This document shows, piece by piece, positions 32,721 through 43,540 of a stretch of 64,000 bases of DNA (the stretch's first letter is position 1; every line of letters starts with the position of its first letter). The notes below the pieces were generated by a model that had not been told where the DNA came from, made no database searches, and was given only the letters and a program-made list of their open reading frames with translations. Made by a program: the position numbers and the translations under genes. This stretch comes from Agrypnia vestita (taxonomy: Eukaryota > Arthropoda > Insecta > Trichoptera > Phryganeidae), in the NCBI GenBank assembly GCA_016648135.1, contig JADDOH010011212.1, positions 1 through 64,000 of the forward strand. Direction: 5' to 3'.

Positions 32721-33849
32721 CATTAAAGCAATATTATTAATACGTCAAAGATAATATGCAAAGGATAAATCTTTTCATCGAAAAACAAAGTTGCCAACCA
32801 ATCTTTAACCCGACGATGAAAAATTGACAATGCAGATATAGCTCAGCTGGAAGACCAACTATAGAAAGGTCCTGGGTATTATGATTCTACAATATTGTCG
32901 TTAATTGTAAAACAATTATATTCGACAATTTTAAAGTTGTGTGGTTCGTGATTTTAAAATTTATTTTCTGGCAAGGATATGCACAATTATTTATTCACTT
33001 GAGCACAACAGAGGTAAAAATAAAAACAGACACCTGTCGACCACGTCCGTCTCCGTATTTGGAGCGACATCAAAATGCAGTTATATTTTAATGGCGTTTG
33101 CGTAAATAATGCTTTAAATCAAAGAGAAAAGCCGCAAAAATGGGGACTTTACTTAAATAAAATAAATTTAATCTCATCACATGAATAATATTTTGTTGGT
33201 TTACTCGTTTTCGGATCTCCGTAATAAGCTTCCGTTTTTACTTTCTCAGTAATTTGTTACAGAGAAGGAAAATATAAAAATTAAATTGCAAATGAGAAAG
33301 TTTTTTTTTAATTTCATTTTTTCTCATGTCCTCTCTTACAAATGACCTTTAATTAACTCATTATTTGTAATTATAAATTATAGAAGTCTCACAAAGATGA
33401 AGCTATTTCCACCGTAAGAACATTCACAAGAATTTTTATATGTTCTATTATCTGTATTCTTTCAAATATTTTAAGACACTCGGACTATCTTTAAATATAT
33501 AGGACATAGCTTATAAATCATTATTTGTGTTTATTTAAATTGAATCGAAAAATACTTTATTTCCAATGAAAATATGTATGTAAGTGTTCAGATTATTTAA
33601 TATATTTTCTTTTTAATGAAACGCTTTAATAAAAAATAAAAAACTTGCGAGTCAGGGTCTTCTCGTACAGACTCGTTAACTTGCGGAATATTATTTTTGC
33701 TTATTTAGCATTAAACTGGTATTTTCTAACTTTTCAACCACAATTTTATTTAATTAACACTAACATTGATTCACACTGTGTAATTAGTAGTGAACGCGAA
33801 GTAGGCATCAAAAAATCACATAAAAATCATTGAATTCGTAAAACTATTT
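32721..33849. other. AT-rich spacer with possible tRNA-like fossil
   Basis: Positions 32838-32895 (ATATAGCTCAGCTGGAAGAC ... GGTCCTGGGTATTATGATTC) resemble a decayed tRNA or SINE head, weakly. Positions 33380-33410 hold one end of the AGAAGTCTCA MITE family. Nothing else recognised. Confidence 0.35.
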
Positions 33850-33975
33850 TGCGTAGAACTTGCGTTCTTCCCCCATAAAGCGATCCACAGCGACTAAATT
33901 TCCAAGGAGCAAACTGTCGTGCGCTATCGCTCGCGCGCCCCTCTTTTGTGCGGTTCCCGCGCCGAAGCGATTTGA
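33850..33975. other. GC-rich island
   Basis: A short CpG-rich patch (CGTGCGCTATCGCTCGCGCG ... GGTTCCCGCGCCGAAGCG) in AT-rich DNA. Possible promoter or regulatory element; no frame. Confidence 0.3.
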
Positions 33976-34204
33976 AAAATGCATAAACTTATTAACCTAT
34001 AGTTAACACATTAACATGCAACCATTGAATAATAAACCTATGTATATACATTGACATAGTATGTCAAATAAATGTTTAATTCATTTCACTAAAATTAAAA
34101 TTGTTTTTATTGAATGGAGTGCACGCTAGTACTCTCAAAATTATATTTTTCTGTATAAAAATAATTATTAATATTTTGTTTTCCATTTTTATACATTTAA
34201 TTTT

Positions 34205-34465
34205 TATTTTAGAGGCTTTTGAGACGTGACTATAGACGCATGTTGAAAGTTTCCTGGGTAGATAGAGTGACGATTCTTGAAGTCGTTCGGCGTATGGAAA
34301 ATGTCCGGGAAGTGCTGCGGACTATGAAGACAAGAAAACTAGAATATATCGGACATATTATGAGAGGACCAAAATATAGTCTGAACCAACTCATCAACCA
34401 GGGGGAAAATAAGTGGTAAAGGTAGCGTAAGAAGACGCCGCATCTCATGGCTCATGGCATTAGGA
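34205..34465 (+). pseudogene. LINE RT C-terminal fragment (first of two fused tails)
   Basis: Reads LRRDYRRMLKVSWVDRVTIL, then MENVREVLRTMKTRKLEYIGHIMRGPKY. After a frameshift near 34410 it continues GKGSVRRRRISWLMAL. This matches the R.LKISW.DRVTNEEVLRR, RK..YLGHIMRG and GKRS.GRRR.SWL blocks of a widespread LINE family. It is truncated at its 5' end and joined to a different LINE at about 34454. Confidence 0.75.
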
Positions 34466-34660
34466 TTTGTTCTGTGTACTGCCAGGGTTTTCGAGAATAC
34501 CCGCGTACTGAGAACTCTTTACAACTCCTTGGTGCGAAGTAGACTCGAGAGTAGCTCGATGATTTGGGGGCCACATGAGAGCAAGTACTCTCTTATGGTG
34601 GAGAAAGTCCGTGCGACGGTAAATGAAGTCATAATCGCCAGAATTACTGATCTCCGATAG
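34454..34660 (+). pseudogene. Jockey-type LINE RT fragment
   Basis: Reads ALGFVLCTARVFENTRVLRT, LYNSLVRSRLESSSMIWGPH, then VEKVR. This corresponds to the jockey-clade block ALGFI.R....F.....L..LY.SLVRS.LEY.S.VW.P. It begins in a different frame only a few bases after the previous LINE remnant. Ends abruptly. Confidence 0.7.
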
Positions 34661-34854
34661 AAGATGGCATCATAAGAATAGGGAGAATATAGATTTTCTA
34701 TTTCATTTTTCTAGTACAACTCACTGTTGAAAGCTCTTGAAATGATGATGGCTAGGCCCCTTGTTTTTTTGGTTTATTGTACTCGAATAAAGAGTTGTTC
34801 TCAGAGTATTGTGTTTTTTGTAATTTACATATTTTTTAACGTTTTGAGTTCTGC

Positions 34855-35030
34855 TAGAATGCCAGGTGAAGCCACGCGCGCGATGCCGCGCGCGACGCGA
34901 TGCTCCACCGCGCGCAGTGCGGCGTCCTAATGAGACCCCCGCGAAAAAAGGCGGTGTTCCATTAATTTACAATAATATTCGGGCAATTTACCGGGGAATC
35001 TTGCTTTGCTATGCGCCACGTAAAAAGAAC
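34855..35030. other. CpG-rich palindromic island
   Basis: CACGCGCGCGATGCCGCGCG and repeats of GCGCG form local palindromes, followed by a moderately GC-rich segment with CCATTAATTTACAA and AATTTACCGGGG. May be a promoter or conserved regulatory element; no coding sense found. Confidence 0.3.
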
Positions 35031-35468
35031 CAACCATAACCAAGAATGAACCCATCGACCAACCGTAACAGGGATGCATAAAATTCATTCCGATTCAATA
35101 ATTTTTGAGAAAAATTAATGCCCTTATGATGTGGTTATACGGTTACCTACAGGTAACTTTTATTTAAACAATCATATATACGAAATCTATTTTTTTTCTA
35201 AAAAAATGACATTTGTTGGATTTAATTTTTACGGGTTTTATTTACACTATTTTTAGAATGCAAACACCTTCAACATATTTCACGTATGATTTTGTATTTT
35301 TTATGTTATTTTGATATTAGTTTCCGTAGATAATTTAAAACTCGATCTTTTAAAAACTCCATATGAAAAATTTTATTTCTAAATCGATCTATTAGATCAT
35401 TATTTTTATACTAGTTCTAATATACGCCTATCTAGGTACACAAACATCTGTGTAATCTAATCGCCTTA
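35031..35468. other. AT-rich spacer
   Basis: Nothing recognised. Confidence 0.5.
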
Positions 35469-35600
35469 TCTATACTAATATATAAAGAGGTAAAGTTAGT
35501 AAGTTTGGGTGTAGGAGATAATCTTCGAAACTATTAATCCGATTTCAAAAATTCTTTCACCAATGTTTAGAATGGACTTTCAGGATAGACATTGGCTTAC
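35469..35600 (+). mobile_element. Helitron-like 5' terminus (Lep1-like motif)
   Basis: A followed by TCTATACTAATATATAAAGA, then GTAAAGTTAGTAAGTTTGGG and ATCTTCGAAACTATTAATCC. This is the familiar insect interspersed repeat start TCTATACTAATAT; elements with this start in Lepidoptera and other insects are non-autonomous Helitrons. Similarity extends to about 35610. The matching 3' end is not found. Confidence 0.5.
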
Positions 35601-36509
35601 ATTATCCCGTTAAAATAAAAGGGCTTTTTGTGGGACCTATTTTACAGTGTGTGACCTATTGGATGCTTTTTTTACGAACGCTGCTTTAACGGTAAGAGAT
35701 ATTTAAATATTTTCTATAGAGAAGTTGTAGAACGCAAAAAATTCTATACAAAAATCCATGACGACACATATCTATATTTTTAAATCAGGTAAGTCAGGTT
35801 TTACTTCTTTTTTTTTATTTCCACATTTTTTGTATCAATCTGTATTACCTGGTATCTGCCAAAATCCCCCGAACTCAAATACCGTAATATCCAAATCTTC
35901 TTACCTACTATGGTTTAGATCAACAAAAAACATGATTTAAGTCTGGCGGTTGCTGGCTCCTACTCTATACCTACTTTCATTTTTATTTCGATATTCATGC
36001 ACCAACATCTTAATTTTTAGGGGTCCAAAACCATAACCAATAAAATCAAGGCATACGGGCACACCCCTGGACATATTGCGAACATAACTGACAGAGGCAA
36101 ATCATCCACCAGGTTCTCTCTCTAGAATACTAATGAGCTACGAATGACCAAAAATTCGCATTTTTTTTATTTTTCAAAGAAAAATGTTCATTACATTCTT
36201 TCCGCACTTAAATTTCGACGTATTAATTTTTTGTTTTAAGTACCTACGAAACTATTCTGGTTTTCTGTGATATTTTGCCATGTATTCTTCGCGCGTTGAT
36301 ATCTTAACACCTCAGCCCTGCTGACGGACCCTGCAATGAGATCCGAAGCCTCGACCAGAACAGTCGTATTTACACGGCAGAATATCCCAAAAAACTCTGA
36401 CCAGAGTTTCCGAAAGGCCGTTAAAACCTGAGAAAATTCGGATGTGAAATTATTCTTAGTTTTTACTACTTATTGTCTGATATATATATGTACCTACGTA
36501 TTTAAAAAA
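35601..36509. other. AT-rich DNA, no gene seen
   Basis: Two less AT-rich patches (36020-36130 and 36300-36430) carry no recognisable protein. Confidence 0.45.
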
Positions 36510-36690
36510 AATTAAATAGAGATGCGAACACGGAATACATGTCGCATCAATATTTATTCTATTCTCGAACTAAGCCAAAAGCCTTTGCTCTGAAAATAGG
36601 TGCTGATGTCTCGGATGGGGCTCGAACCACCGATCACCAGATCACTAGGCGAGCGTCATGATCGCTACACCAACATGCTACTCAGGTGCG
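36510..36690 (-). repeat. tRNA-derived SINE, copy 2
   Basis: On the minus strand: TGTTGGTGTAGCGATCATGA, CTCGCCTAGTGATCTGGTGA, GGTTCGAGCCCCAT (a better B box than copy 1). The body then has TTTTGGCTTAGTTC and ATTGATGCGACATGTATTCC, and an A/T tail CTATTTAATTTTTTTT. Body and head both align with 32545-32720. Confidence 0.75.
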
Positions 36691-37765
36691 CATATTAAAT
36701 ATTGACAGAAGATAATGAAGCACTGAAATTGAAATAATACCATAGTATAATAAAAGATAGTTATAGAAATATTAAAAGATATTTTATTTCGAGATATTTC
36801 TTTGGAATTTTAGCAAAGGCTGGACATTAATTTCACATGTTTGAAATTCAAGGTTTTCCGTGATTTTACATCTTATTCTTTCAAGAAGACGTTAGTAGTT
36901 AAATTAAGACACAATAGATATACATATAACTCCTTTGTGAATTCAGTTTCTACACTATCCTTTCGTCACGCGCTTCAGTCACTACCGCCCGGGAAAAGCA
37001 TGTGGTGTAGACTAGTGGATGATGTTATAACTTCTGTGACACAATTTCCTCTCTGCTAATAAATTTTAGTGGAAAAAATACTTAATCTTGTACATGATGA
37101 TAAAGAATTTTCACTAATAAAAATTATTAAAGATTCGTGGAAAAATACACGCAGCTATTGGTCTCGGTACAATCCACGTAAAAAATATCACAGCCATCTT
37201 TCAGTTTTTACTTGAAGCTCATTGAATTTATAGTATTCAGCTTTACCATATTGCGCTGATAAAAAGTAAAAGAAAATATTGGGAGATGTCGCTAGCGAAC
37301 ATTTCTGAAAAATAGTTTTTTTGCACCTGTTTATATTACACATTTAGAATGCCATGGTTTTGTTATATTTAAGAAGCCTGGTTTTATTTTTTCTATAATC
37401 AATATTGCTAACCAGGACGGGCTAAGATAACAAACTGGGGGAGTAAATAATTCTCGAAATAAATAAATCTTGGTTATTATTAACAATTCTATACATTTAT
37501 TTATTACAGATTTAAAGGTGTCACGAAACTACATTATGTCGGAACAAAATTAAACAATTAATTGAATGTCGTTTTTATATTCCACAAAATAAAATAACAC
37601 TTCACATGAACGCGAAAAAAAATTTAAATACAATTATTTCTAAACGACATGACCGGGAGCGACATGAGCCAGAAAATATTTGAGATATTTAACGTGAATT
37701 TTACATATATCAGAATTTTTAAATAGATCCAGTATCATATCTCTATTGATCAAACATAAAAATTA
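36691..37765. other. AT-rich DNA, no gene seen
   Basis: A 72-codon frame at 36841-37059 shows no motif; the rest is AT-rich. Confidence 0.45.
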
Positions 37766-37946
37766 TCTGTTCGTCCGTCCGTCTGTATGTCCCTGTAACT
37801 TCCTGCAACGTTAGCAATTTCGTTCAAATTCACGGCTAAAACACCTTGAAAAAGGCTTGAACCCCGGGCTATCAAACCCGAATATATATTAGGGCTTAGC
37901 AAAGACGCGAACCAATGTTTCGTCATTTTTGACGGATTGCAACTAG
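37766..37946 (+). mobile_element. Helitron-like element, copy 3
   Basis: Carries the GTTCGTCCGTCCGTCTGTAT block, ACTTCCTGCAACGTTAGCAA and, at the 3' end, the hairpin CGTCATTTTTGACG followed by GATTGCAA and CTAG before T. The 5' boundary is approximate; the 3' boundary (37943-37946) is sharp. Confidence 0.65.
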
Positions 37947-38151
37947 TTCTTTAATAATACTGCATAACTGTAATTAAATTTGGTCATGCTGTTACCAAGA
38001 AAATAATGATCAATTAAAAAGTTTATGGTGTCGTCGTGATCATGTTTATTTATTCATATTTAAAATATTCAAAAAAAAAAAACTAACTTTCTTTACAAAT
38101 TACCGATAAACTAATTAATATTTATTGTAATTAATGAACTATATAATTTTT

Positions 38152-38470
38152 AAAAAAACTAACCCATAAAAACCAAGTTTTTACAATACTCCCTTTCTCA
38201 TTTTCGGGTTTCGTATCTACCAGATGCGTCGGAGTTTTTCATACAACTTATTCAGTTGTATGAAAAAACCATTAAAAATGACCAAAATTATACTATAATT
38301 ATTAATGTTTTATCGAAAATTTGATAGATCTTCTTGATCGTCCCTACGAGTCTGCTTGCAAAGTTTCAGCTCGATTGGATCACGGAAAAAGGGTTAAAAA
38401 TCGAACCAAAGTTTTTTCGTCAGACATTGCAAGCAATCAGACGCCACGAGTTAAAAGAAAGAGAGTAAAA
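38152..38470 (+). repeat. Interspersed repeat, ACTCCCTTTCTC family, copy 1
   Basis: Begins AAAAAAACTAACCCATAAAA, then TTTTTACAATACTCCCTTTC. It contains GCAAAGTTTCAGCTCGATTG and GATCACGG and ends GAGTTAAAAGAAAGAGAGTA. Outer ACTCCCTTTC and GAAAGGGAGT (consensus) are inverted. Other copies: 45320-45643, 54093-54420 (+) and 55767-56230 (-). The 63-codon frame inside copy 1 is not shared, so it is not a gene. Confidence 0.7.
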
Positions 38471-39699
38471 AGTGTTAATGAATCTAATGCCACTATATTT
38501 GAAGATGATTGAAAAGCAAATTGATATATAGAATACACCCAAAACATTTAGTAGGTCAGTAATAATAAAATTAGTAACAGTGTCGTTTCTGTAAGTGACG
38601 TGTGTGCAGTTCTCACCAAATATTAAACCTTTCGAAGAGACACGCGAAAAATTTACTTGGAACACAAAAACAACTACAAAAAAAAGATAGCTTTAGTAGG
38701 AAAATATTCAGTTCAGTGAGATTCTCTTACAGATTCAAGAAACTAATTTTATATTTTAAGAAAAAAACAGGGAGAAAAACAGTGCGCAAATAAGTAAAAT
38801 AAGTTAAAAAAATAAGTAAAAAAAGGAGAGGCAGTGATATAAAGTTTACAGAAGCATATAAAAATAACGAAAGCCATAAACCTCCAGGGGTAGAGCTAAA
38901 ATTTTGAATATTTTTTTTAAGATAAGAATTTTTTAATTAATATTTGTTTTTCATAATTTTTAGTAACGCACAGCTTTTTTTGCTTGTATGCGCTGCACGC
39001 CACTGCTGTAAACATTACCTACAACAGCGCCCCGTAATTGATTTTGGTAGACGAAGGTTGGTAGGCTTGGGGTTCCTACCAATTAAGACCTCTGAAGTAA
39101 TTAATGAACTCGCTTAGCGCGATACAAAACGAACGCAATTAGTTATGTCAACAACAACCTGTAATCTCTCAAAATTGAAGGTGTGCTATCATGCGTCATT
39201 GTTTTCTTCCAGAACAGTTTTCCATATGCTATGAGACATTCGATCAGTGGCGTACCTTTTAGAGTAGGTATTTACCTTTTGCGTTTTGACTCCTTTTTTA
39301 AAATTAACAAGTGCAACGTTAATATTTTTACCGGCTTTACCGCACTTTGATAGAAGCGAAAATTCCAGAGAACTCCATAAGATGGACAATTCATATATTT
39401 ATGCAAAGAAGTTCATCAGAGATACCTGGCGAGTGGTTGGTCGACCATAGAGTTGAATATTCTTTACAGCCAATAGAAGCGAGGTAGCTAAATGTTTTTT
39501 CAAACTAAGCTATTTACTTGTGCTATAAAAGCCTAACTAATTTCTCTCTCTCTCGCGAGATCACGCTTGAACCTCTGACGATAAACATACATTCTATTTA
39601 TATAGATTGCGATATATATGTTTTTTATTAAAACCAAATATAATTGCTATTTAAGCTGTAGAACTCCACTTGGTTTCACCATCAACAATCTACGACATC
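38471..39699. other. AT-rich DNA with a shared repeat fragment
   Basis: Positions 38965-39012 (minus strand CAGTGGCGTGCAGCGCATAC) recur at 60208-60250, marking another interspersed family. A 66-codon minus frame at 39189-39389 shows no domain. Confidence 0.4.
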
Positions 39700-39860
39700 A
39701 ACAAAGGTCTTTATTGACCTTGATAGATGGTCGTAGTGTGACATAAGAGTACAAAATATTAATATTTTAAGAACATTTTGAATATGGCATGATTACACAA
39801 AACACTTAGTATGATCAACATATTATAAATAATGGTCTATACAAAATTAAGAGTGTTACA
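39700..39860 (-). repeat. LINE 3'-UTR-like repeat, copy 1
   Basis: Shares CTTTATTGACCTTGATAGAT, GTGACATAAGAGTACAAA and the TTACACAA..ACACTT block with 52805-53000. On the minus strand the unit ends in an AATAAA-type tail at 52805, suggesting the 3' UTR of a LINE without its coding part. Confidence 0.5.
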
Positions 39861-40886
39861 AATCAACTTACATGTACAGTAAAGTAGAACCCGACACAAA
39901 CCCAGGGCCTTTTCATGAGCAATAGCTCTTATATCAACCCTACACTTTCGCCATCCAGATCTGCAATCTGTGTATACTGTAACTAAAATCTTCTTCTTTC
40001 TTCCTTCATATGTATTGACACTGTTCGCGACTGCTCAGCAGGTCCGATGTCGGCTTATCTTCCCAGTCCGACACCTAATTGTCTCCACGTACGGTGACTT
40101 ACTCAAGCGCCGCCGTCGTAGTTCGAGCTTCTTGTGCAGTCGTTCGCACTGATCGTCTGCCGACCAGACAACACAGGTTGTATTGATAAGTCATGGTCAC
40201 GAGAATCGAATTTTCTCGGCGACAACGAATCGGATGGACCTCATTCCACGAACCCACAACTCTTCTCTAAAAATACAATGCCCTCAATCAATTGAGACAC
40301 GACTCGTAATGCACCTTCGCAAGTCTCGGTCTTCGGTCGCCGTCACAGCTCACTCCGCGGTCACTCCAACCACTCCTCCAGGTCTTCGTCGGTGACTTTG
40401 ACCCACAATGTGACTGAAATATTGGAAGAATTTTTTCTTCATTACCCAAGATAGTCCTCGCTAAGGTCAGATTAACTCTAATATTCAGCAATTTGTGCGT
40501 GCTCTCGATAGGATGTTATGTTTTTATTAAATATGTTTTTGTTTTTAGCATTTAAAAAATGCCATTATGTAGATATAGCATAAGAGTAGAACGGATACGG
40601 GCCCTGGGTCCATGGTGGTTCTTCACTGCTGTGATATGTTATATGATATATTTTACCTCTATCAGTAGGTACATTTCTTACGCTTGTTGTTACTGTGGAC
40701 CGTCCGTGATTTTTTTTAGCTTGCAAAATAATTTTAGTAGCTCGCTTGACGTTTCTGCCTTTCCATATTCTCGTAAGTTGGTTGAAAGTAATATCCGGTC
40801 AATTTTTAAAACGGATCAATGTTACAATGAATACGGGCACGTGACGAACCGGTAAGTCCCAACGTGCTAAGTATTTTATTTATAAA
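39861..40886. other. Unassigned, partly GC-rich
   Basis: Positions 40010-40400 have near-balanced composition and several short frames (60-98 codons) with no domain. They could be an old retroelement or exon debris. I cannot assign them. Confidence 0.35.
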
Positions 40887-41078
40887 CTAGCTGTAACCCG
40901 TCAAAAATGACGGTACTTAAAAAATAAGTATTTAATTATTTATATTAAAAAATAAGCAAAAAATTACTAAATTAATTACTTATTAAAAAGGAAATATTTA
41001 CTATAAAAAAGAAAAAGAAAGTGTTTATACTATAAACAAGTTACGGACGGATAGACAACGAAATTATTATAATTGGGA
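40887..41078 (-). mobile_element. Complete 192-bp Helitron-like element (best copy)
   Basis: On the minus strand: A, then TCCCAATTATAATAATTTCG at the 5' end; CCGTCATTTTTGACGG forms a perfect 6-bp-stem hairpin, 7 bases later CTAG, then T. Start TC, hairpin near the end, CTAG terminus and insertion between A and T without duplication are the Helitron hallmarks. Copies at 12640-13512, 16597-16937 and 37766-37946 share these ends. It has no Rep/helicase, so it is non-autonomous. Confidence 0.75.
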
Positions 41079-41160
41079 TTATTTATGCCACAATGTTTTC
41101 AACTTCGCCACGTTCCCGATTGATAGAGCCGTCTTCAAATAGATCCGACTTTTTCATAAT

Positions 41161-41397
41161 TCGAGGTTAGAAATTCAAAAGGGCGTTTACTGGAGATGTG
41201 AAGAATGTTTTGTAAATCTGATTTGGTCAATATTTCTTTCATTATTAAACGATTTCTATGTGTGTCATGGATAAACAAATATAGAAAACATTTAATAATA
41301 AAAGAAACATTGATAAAATCAGATTGGCAGAACTTTCTTTTGCTCTCTTGTTAAGTTGGAAATAATCATTAACGCCCTTTTGGATTTCCACCCTCGA
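41161..41397. mobile_element. MITE with TCGAGGGT termini, copy 2 (237 bp)
   Basis: TCGAGGTTAGAAATTCAAAA on the left and CCAAAAGGGCGTTAATGAT-type arm on the right match copy 1 at 15920-16109. TA follows on the right (41398-41399); the left TA is not preserved. Confidence 0.7.
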
Positions 41398-41500
41398 TAT
41401 TATGTTGCTGCAAACTATAAAGATATCGACGTGAATTAGATTATCACAAAAACGCTGATAACACTCTTGCATCGATAGAATATTACTTACTGGTCGATAG

Positions 41501-42482
41501 TAGGGCTTCCAAACCTTTTAAAACCAGTACAGATGAACCGGTTTTTCAGGTCGTTTAAAAAAACAAAAACTCATTTTTTGACTAGGTTGACCGGTTTTTT
41601 ATTATTATTTATATTAACGAGAATATGCAAATTAAGAATATGACTTTTTCTCGAAAATTATAAATATCACACAAAATCTATTGATGATTTCTTACGCACA
41701 GCTTTATCAGAAAATGGGTTTTCCAGCAATTTTTTCCTTTAATTTTTTTTAATTCTTCACCATTTATAGTTTATTTTGTATTAATTAATGTATTTTCTCA
41801 AATATAATGAATACATACATTTCATTGTACATTTTATTATTATTTTACGATGATTACCTACAGGTGTCCCATAGCTAGTAGCAAAAACTTTACAGGTGGA
41901 TTTCTGCCTTGATAATGAGTGGAGAATATTCAAGCAAAATATCAATAGTTATGAAGATATGCAATATCAGTTTGACTTTTTTTCAATATTTCTGACTTAT
42001 CTTTTGCAAAAAGTTGAACTATCATTACAGTAACTTATGTTGATTATAAAATATTCAATGGCTATAATACAAATACAATAAAATGATAAAAACCTTGCAA
42101 AAATTAAAAATATATATTTGAATTGTATTAAAGCGAATGAATTTTTCATAATCGATAAGTTGATGTAACGATAGTTCAACTTTTTGCAGAAAATAAGTCA
42201 GAAATTTAAAAAAAAAATTAAACTTCGATATTCCATATCCAATTGAAAATGGTTGAAAAGGCAGCAAGTTGTTATTGCTACTAGCTGCGAGACACTCTGT
42301 ACAATAAGTAATGAAATTAGATTTTCCGTGACAAATATTTGCATATTTATTTTTTGAAATGAAAGTTTAAGACATGAAAAAATATCTTAATTTTCCGTAG
42401 ACTGTAAAACCGGTTTACCGGTTTTTGATCCAATTAAAAAAATGAAAGCTGTTTTTTTTCAGACAGCTTTTTAGAAGCCCTA
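41501..42482. mobile_element. hAT-like element with ACCGGTTTT subterminal repeats, split by a MITE
   Basis: Ends TAGGGCTTC and GAAGCCCTA. Subterminal ACCGGTTTTTC, TTGACCGGTTTTTT and AAAACCGGTTTACCGG repeats lie on both sides, as seen in one hAT group. A 439-bp foldback MITE (41861-42299) sits inside. The expected 8-bp duplication is only approximate (GTCGATA left, GACCGATA right after removing the neighbour). No transposase remains. Confidence 0.6.
41861..42299. mobile_element. CAGGGTG-family foldback MITE inside a hAT (439 bp)
   Basis: TA flanks (41859-41860, 42300-42301). Left arm starts CAGGTGTCCCATAGCTAGTA, right arm ends GCTGCGAGACACTCTG; arms pair over most of their length with a loop near 42080. 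Other copies: 61950-62402, 63521-64000+, half copies at 30650, 49800 and 61531. Confidence 0.8.
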
Positions 42483-42485
42483 GAC

Positions 42486-43532
42486 CAAGGCTGCCCAACC
42501 TTTTAAACAGTCGGGCAAAATTGACGATTCAAAAATCTCAGGCGGGCCACTGACCACTAACGGTTCCTATTCTTATTCCTTTTGTTTACAATTTTAATTA
42601 AGCTTTAATTATTGAGGTAATGTGCAATAAAAGATATTCAATATTGTGATATTGTCGTTTATTAAAATAATAAAATAGATAACATCTTCTGGCAAATAAA
42701 GAGAAAGAAAAGAAAAAATCTAAATCTAAATAATTGGTACAGTTAATGTGATATCTGAAATTGTTTCTGTTTTAATCATTCTCCTACGTTGGGCATCAGA
42801 TGTTGACAGTAACAACACATCAGAAATATGTTGCTCAGTTAGAGATTTGCGATAATTATATTTATATAAGTAATTAAGATTTGAAAACATATTTTCACAA
42901 ACATATGTTGGTCCGAACTATTTAATAATTGAAAAACCAGGTCAGTTACTGCAGGAAAGTCTTCTTTTGGCACCAATTTCGACAAATCTACAAATTCTTC
43001 ACAGCAAGTATGAAACTTTGAAAGTATTTTTTCTGCAAAAATATTTTTAAGTGCAGAATAATTTTACAGTTCAGTGAGTTCCAGCTAAATATTGGCAAGA
43101 TTATGTATAAGTCAAACTGATTGTAAAAAGAATCACAAGAATTTGTCCATTTTCTTCTATGCTTTCAAAGTCCTGGAATCTGCTTTCAAACGACTGTAAT
43201 AAGCATCTAATTTAAATTTTTACTTATTATAATCGATAGTGGCGATATTGAACTTCCCTTTCAAATATTTGAGAGCGGGAAAATGGTGAATATTTTCACT
43301 GGCTAAATTAATTATAAACAAATTTAATTTAGATTTGAATCCGCTTACCAAAGTAATCATAGTCGGAAGTTAACATTTTTTGTTTTGTAATTTGAGATTC
43401 AAAATGTTTAGGTTATTAGTAATGGCAACAAGAAATGCAAGATCACTCAACCAGGATTTATTATTAGGGGGCCACTTACAATGAGTTCGCGGGCCACATT
43501 GTGGCCCGCAGGCCTGGGGTTGGGCAGCCTTG
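42486..43532. mobile_element. hAT element with CAAGGCTGCCCAACC termini (1047 bp)
   Basis: 15-bp perfect inverted ends CAAGGCTGCCCAACC, and a perfect 8-bp duplication CCCTAGAC at 42478-42485 and 43533-43540. It contains a decayed transposase on the minus strand. The duplicated target includes the last bases (CCCTA) of the hAT to its left, so this element landed on that terminus. Confidence 0.9.
42771..43470 (-). pseudogene. Decayed hAT transposase, C-terminal half
   Basis: Minus-strand pieces in three frames: NKSWLSDLAFLVAITNNLNI with LNLKLQ (43465-43385), FESRFQDFESIEENG, then FGPTYVCENMFSNLNYLYKY with RKSLTEQHISDVLLLSTSDA (42917-42771). The last is the hAT dimerisation domain (FGSTY.CE..FS..N..K...R..LTDEHL...L...). 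The set resembles ZBED/GTF2IRD2-like hAT proteins. Multiple stops and frameshifts; no N-terminal BED finger seen. Confidence 0.8.
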
Positions 43533-43540
43533 CCCTAGAC

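Noticed and set aside
32838..32895. tRNA gene
   Set aside because: A-box-like start, but the B box is disrupted (GGTATTATGATTC) and no acceptor stem forms; at best a fossil.
40559..40855. 98-codon frame with hydrophobic stretch
   Set aside because: No family resemblance, no neighbouring exon, and such frames are expected by chance at this length.
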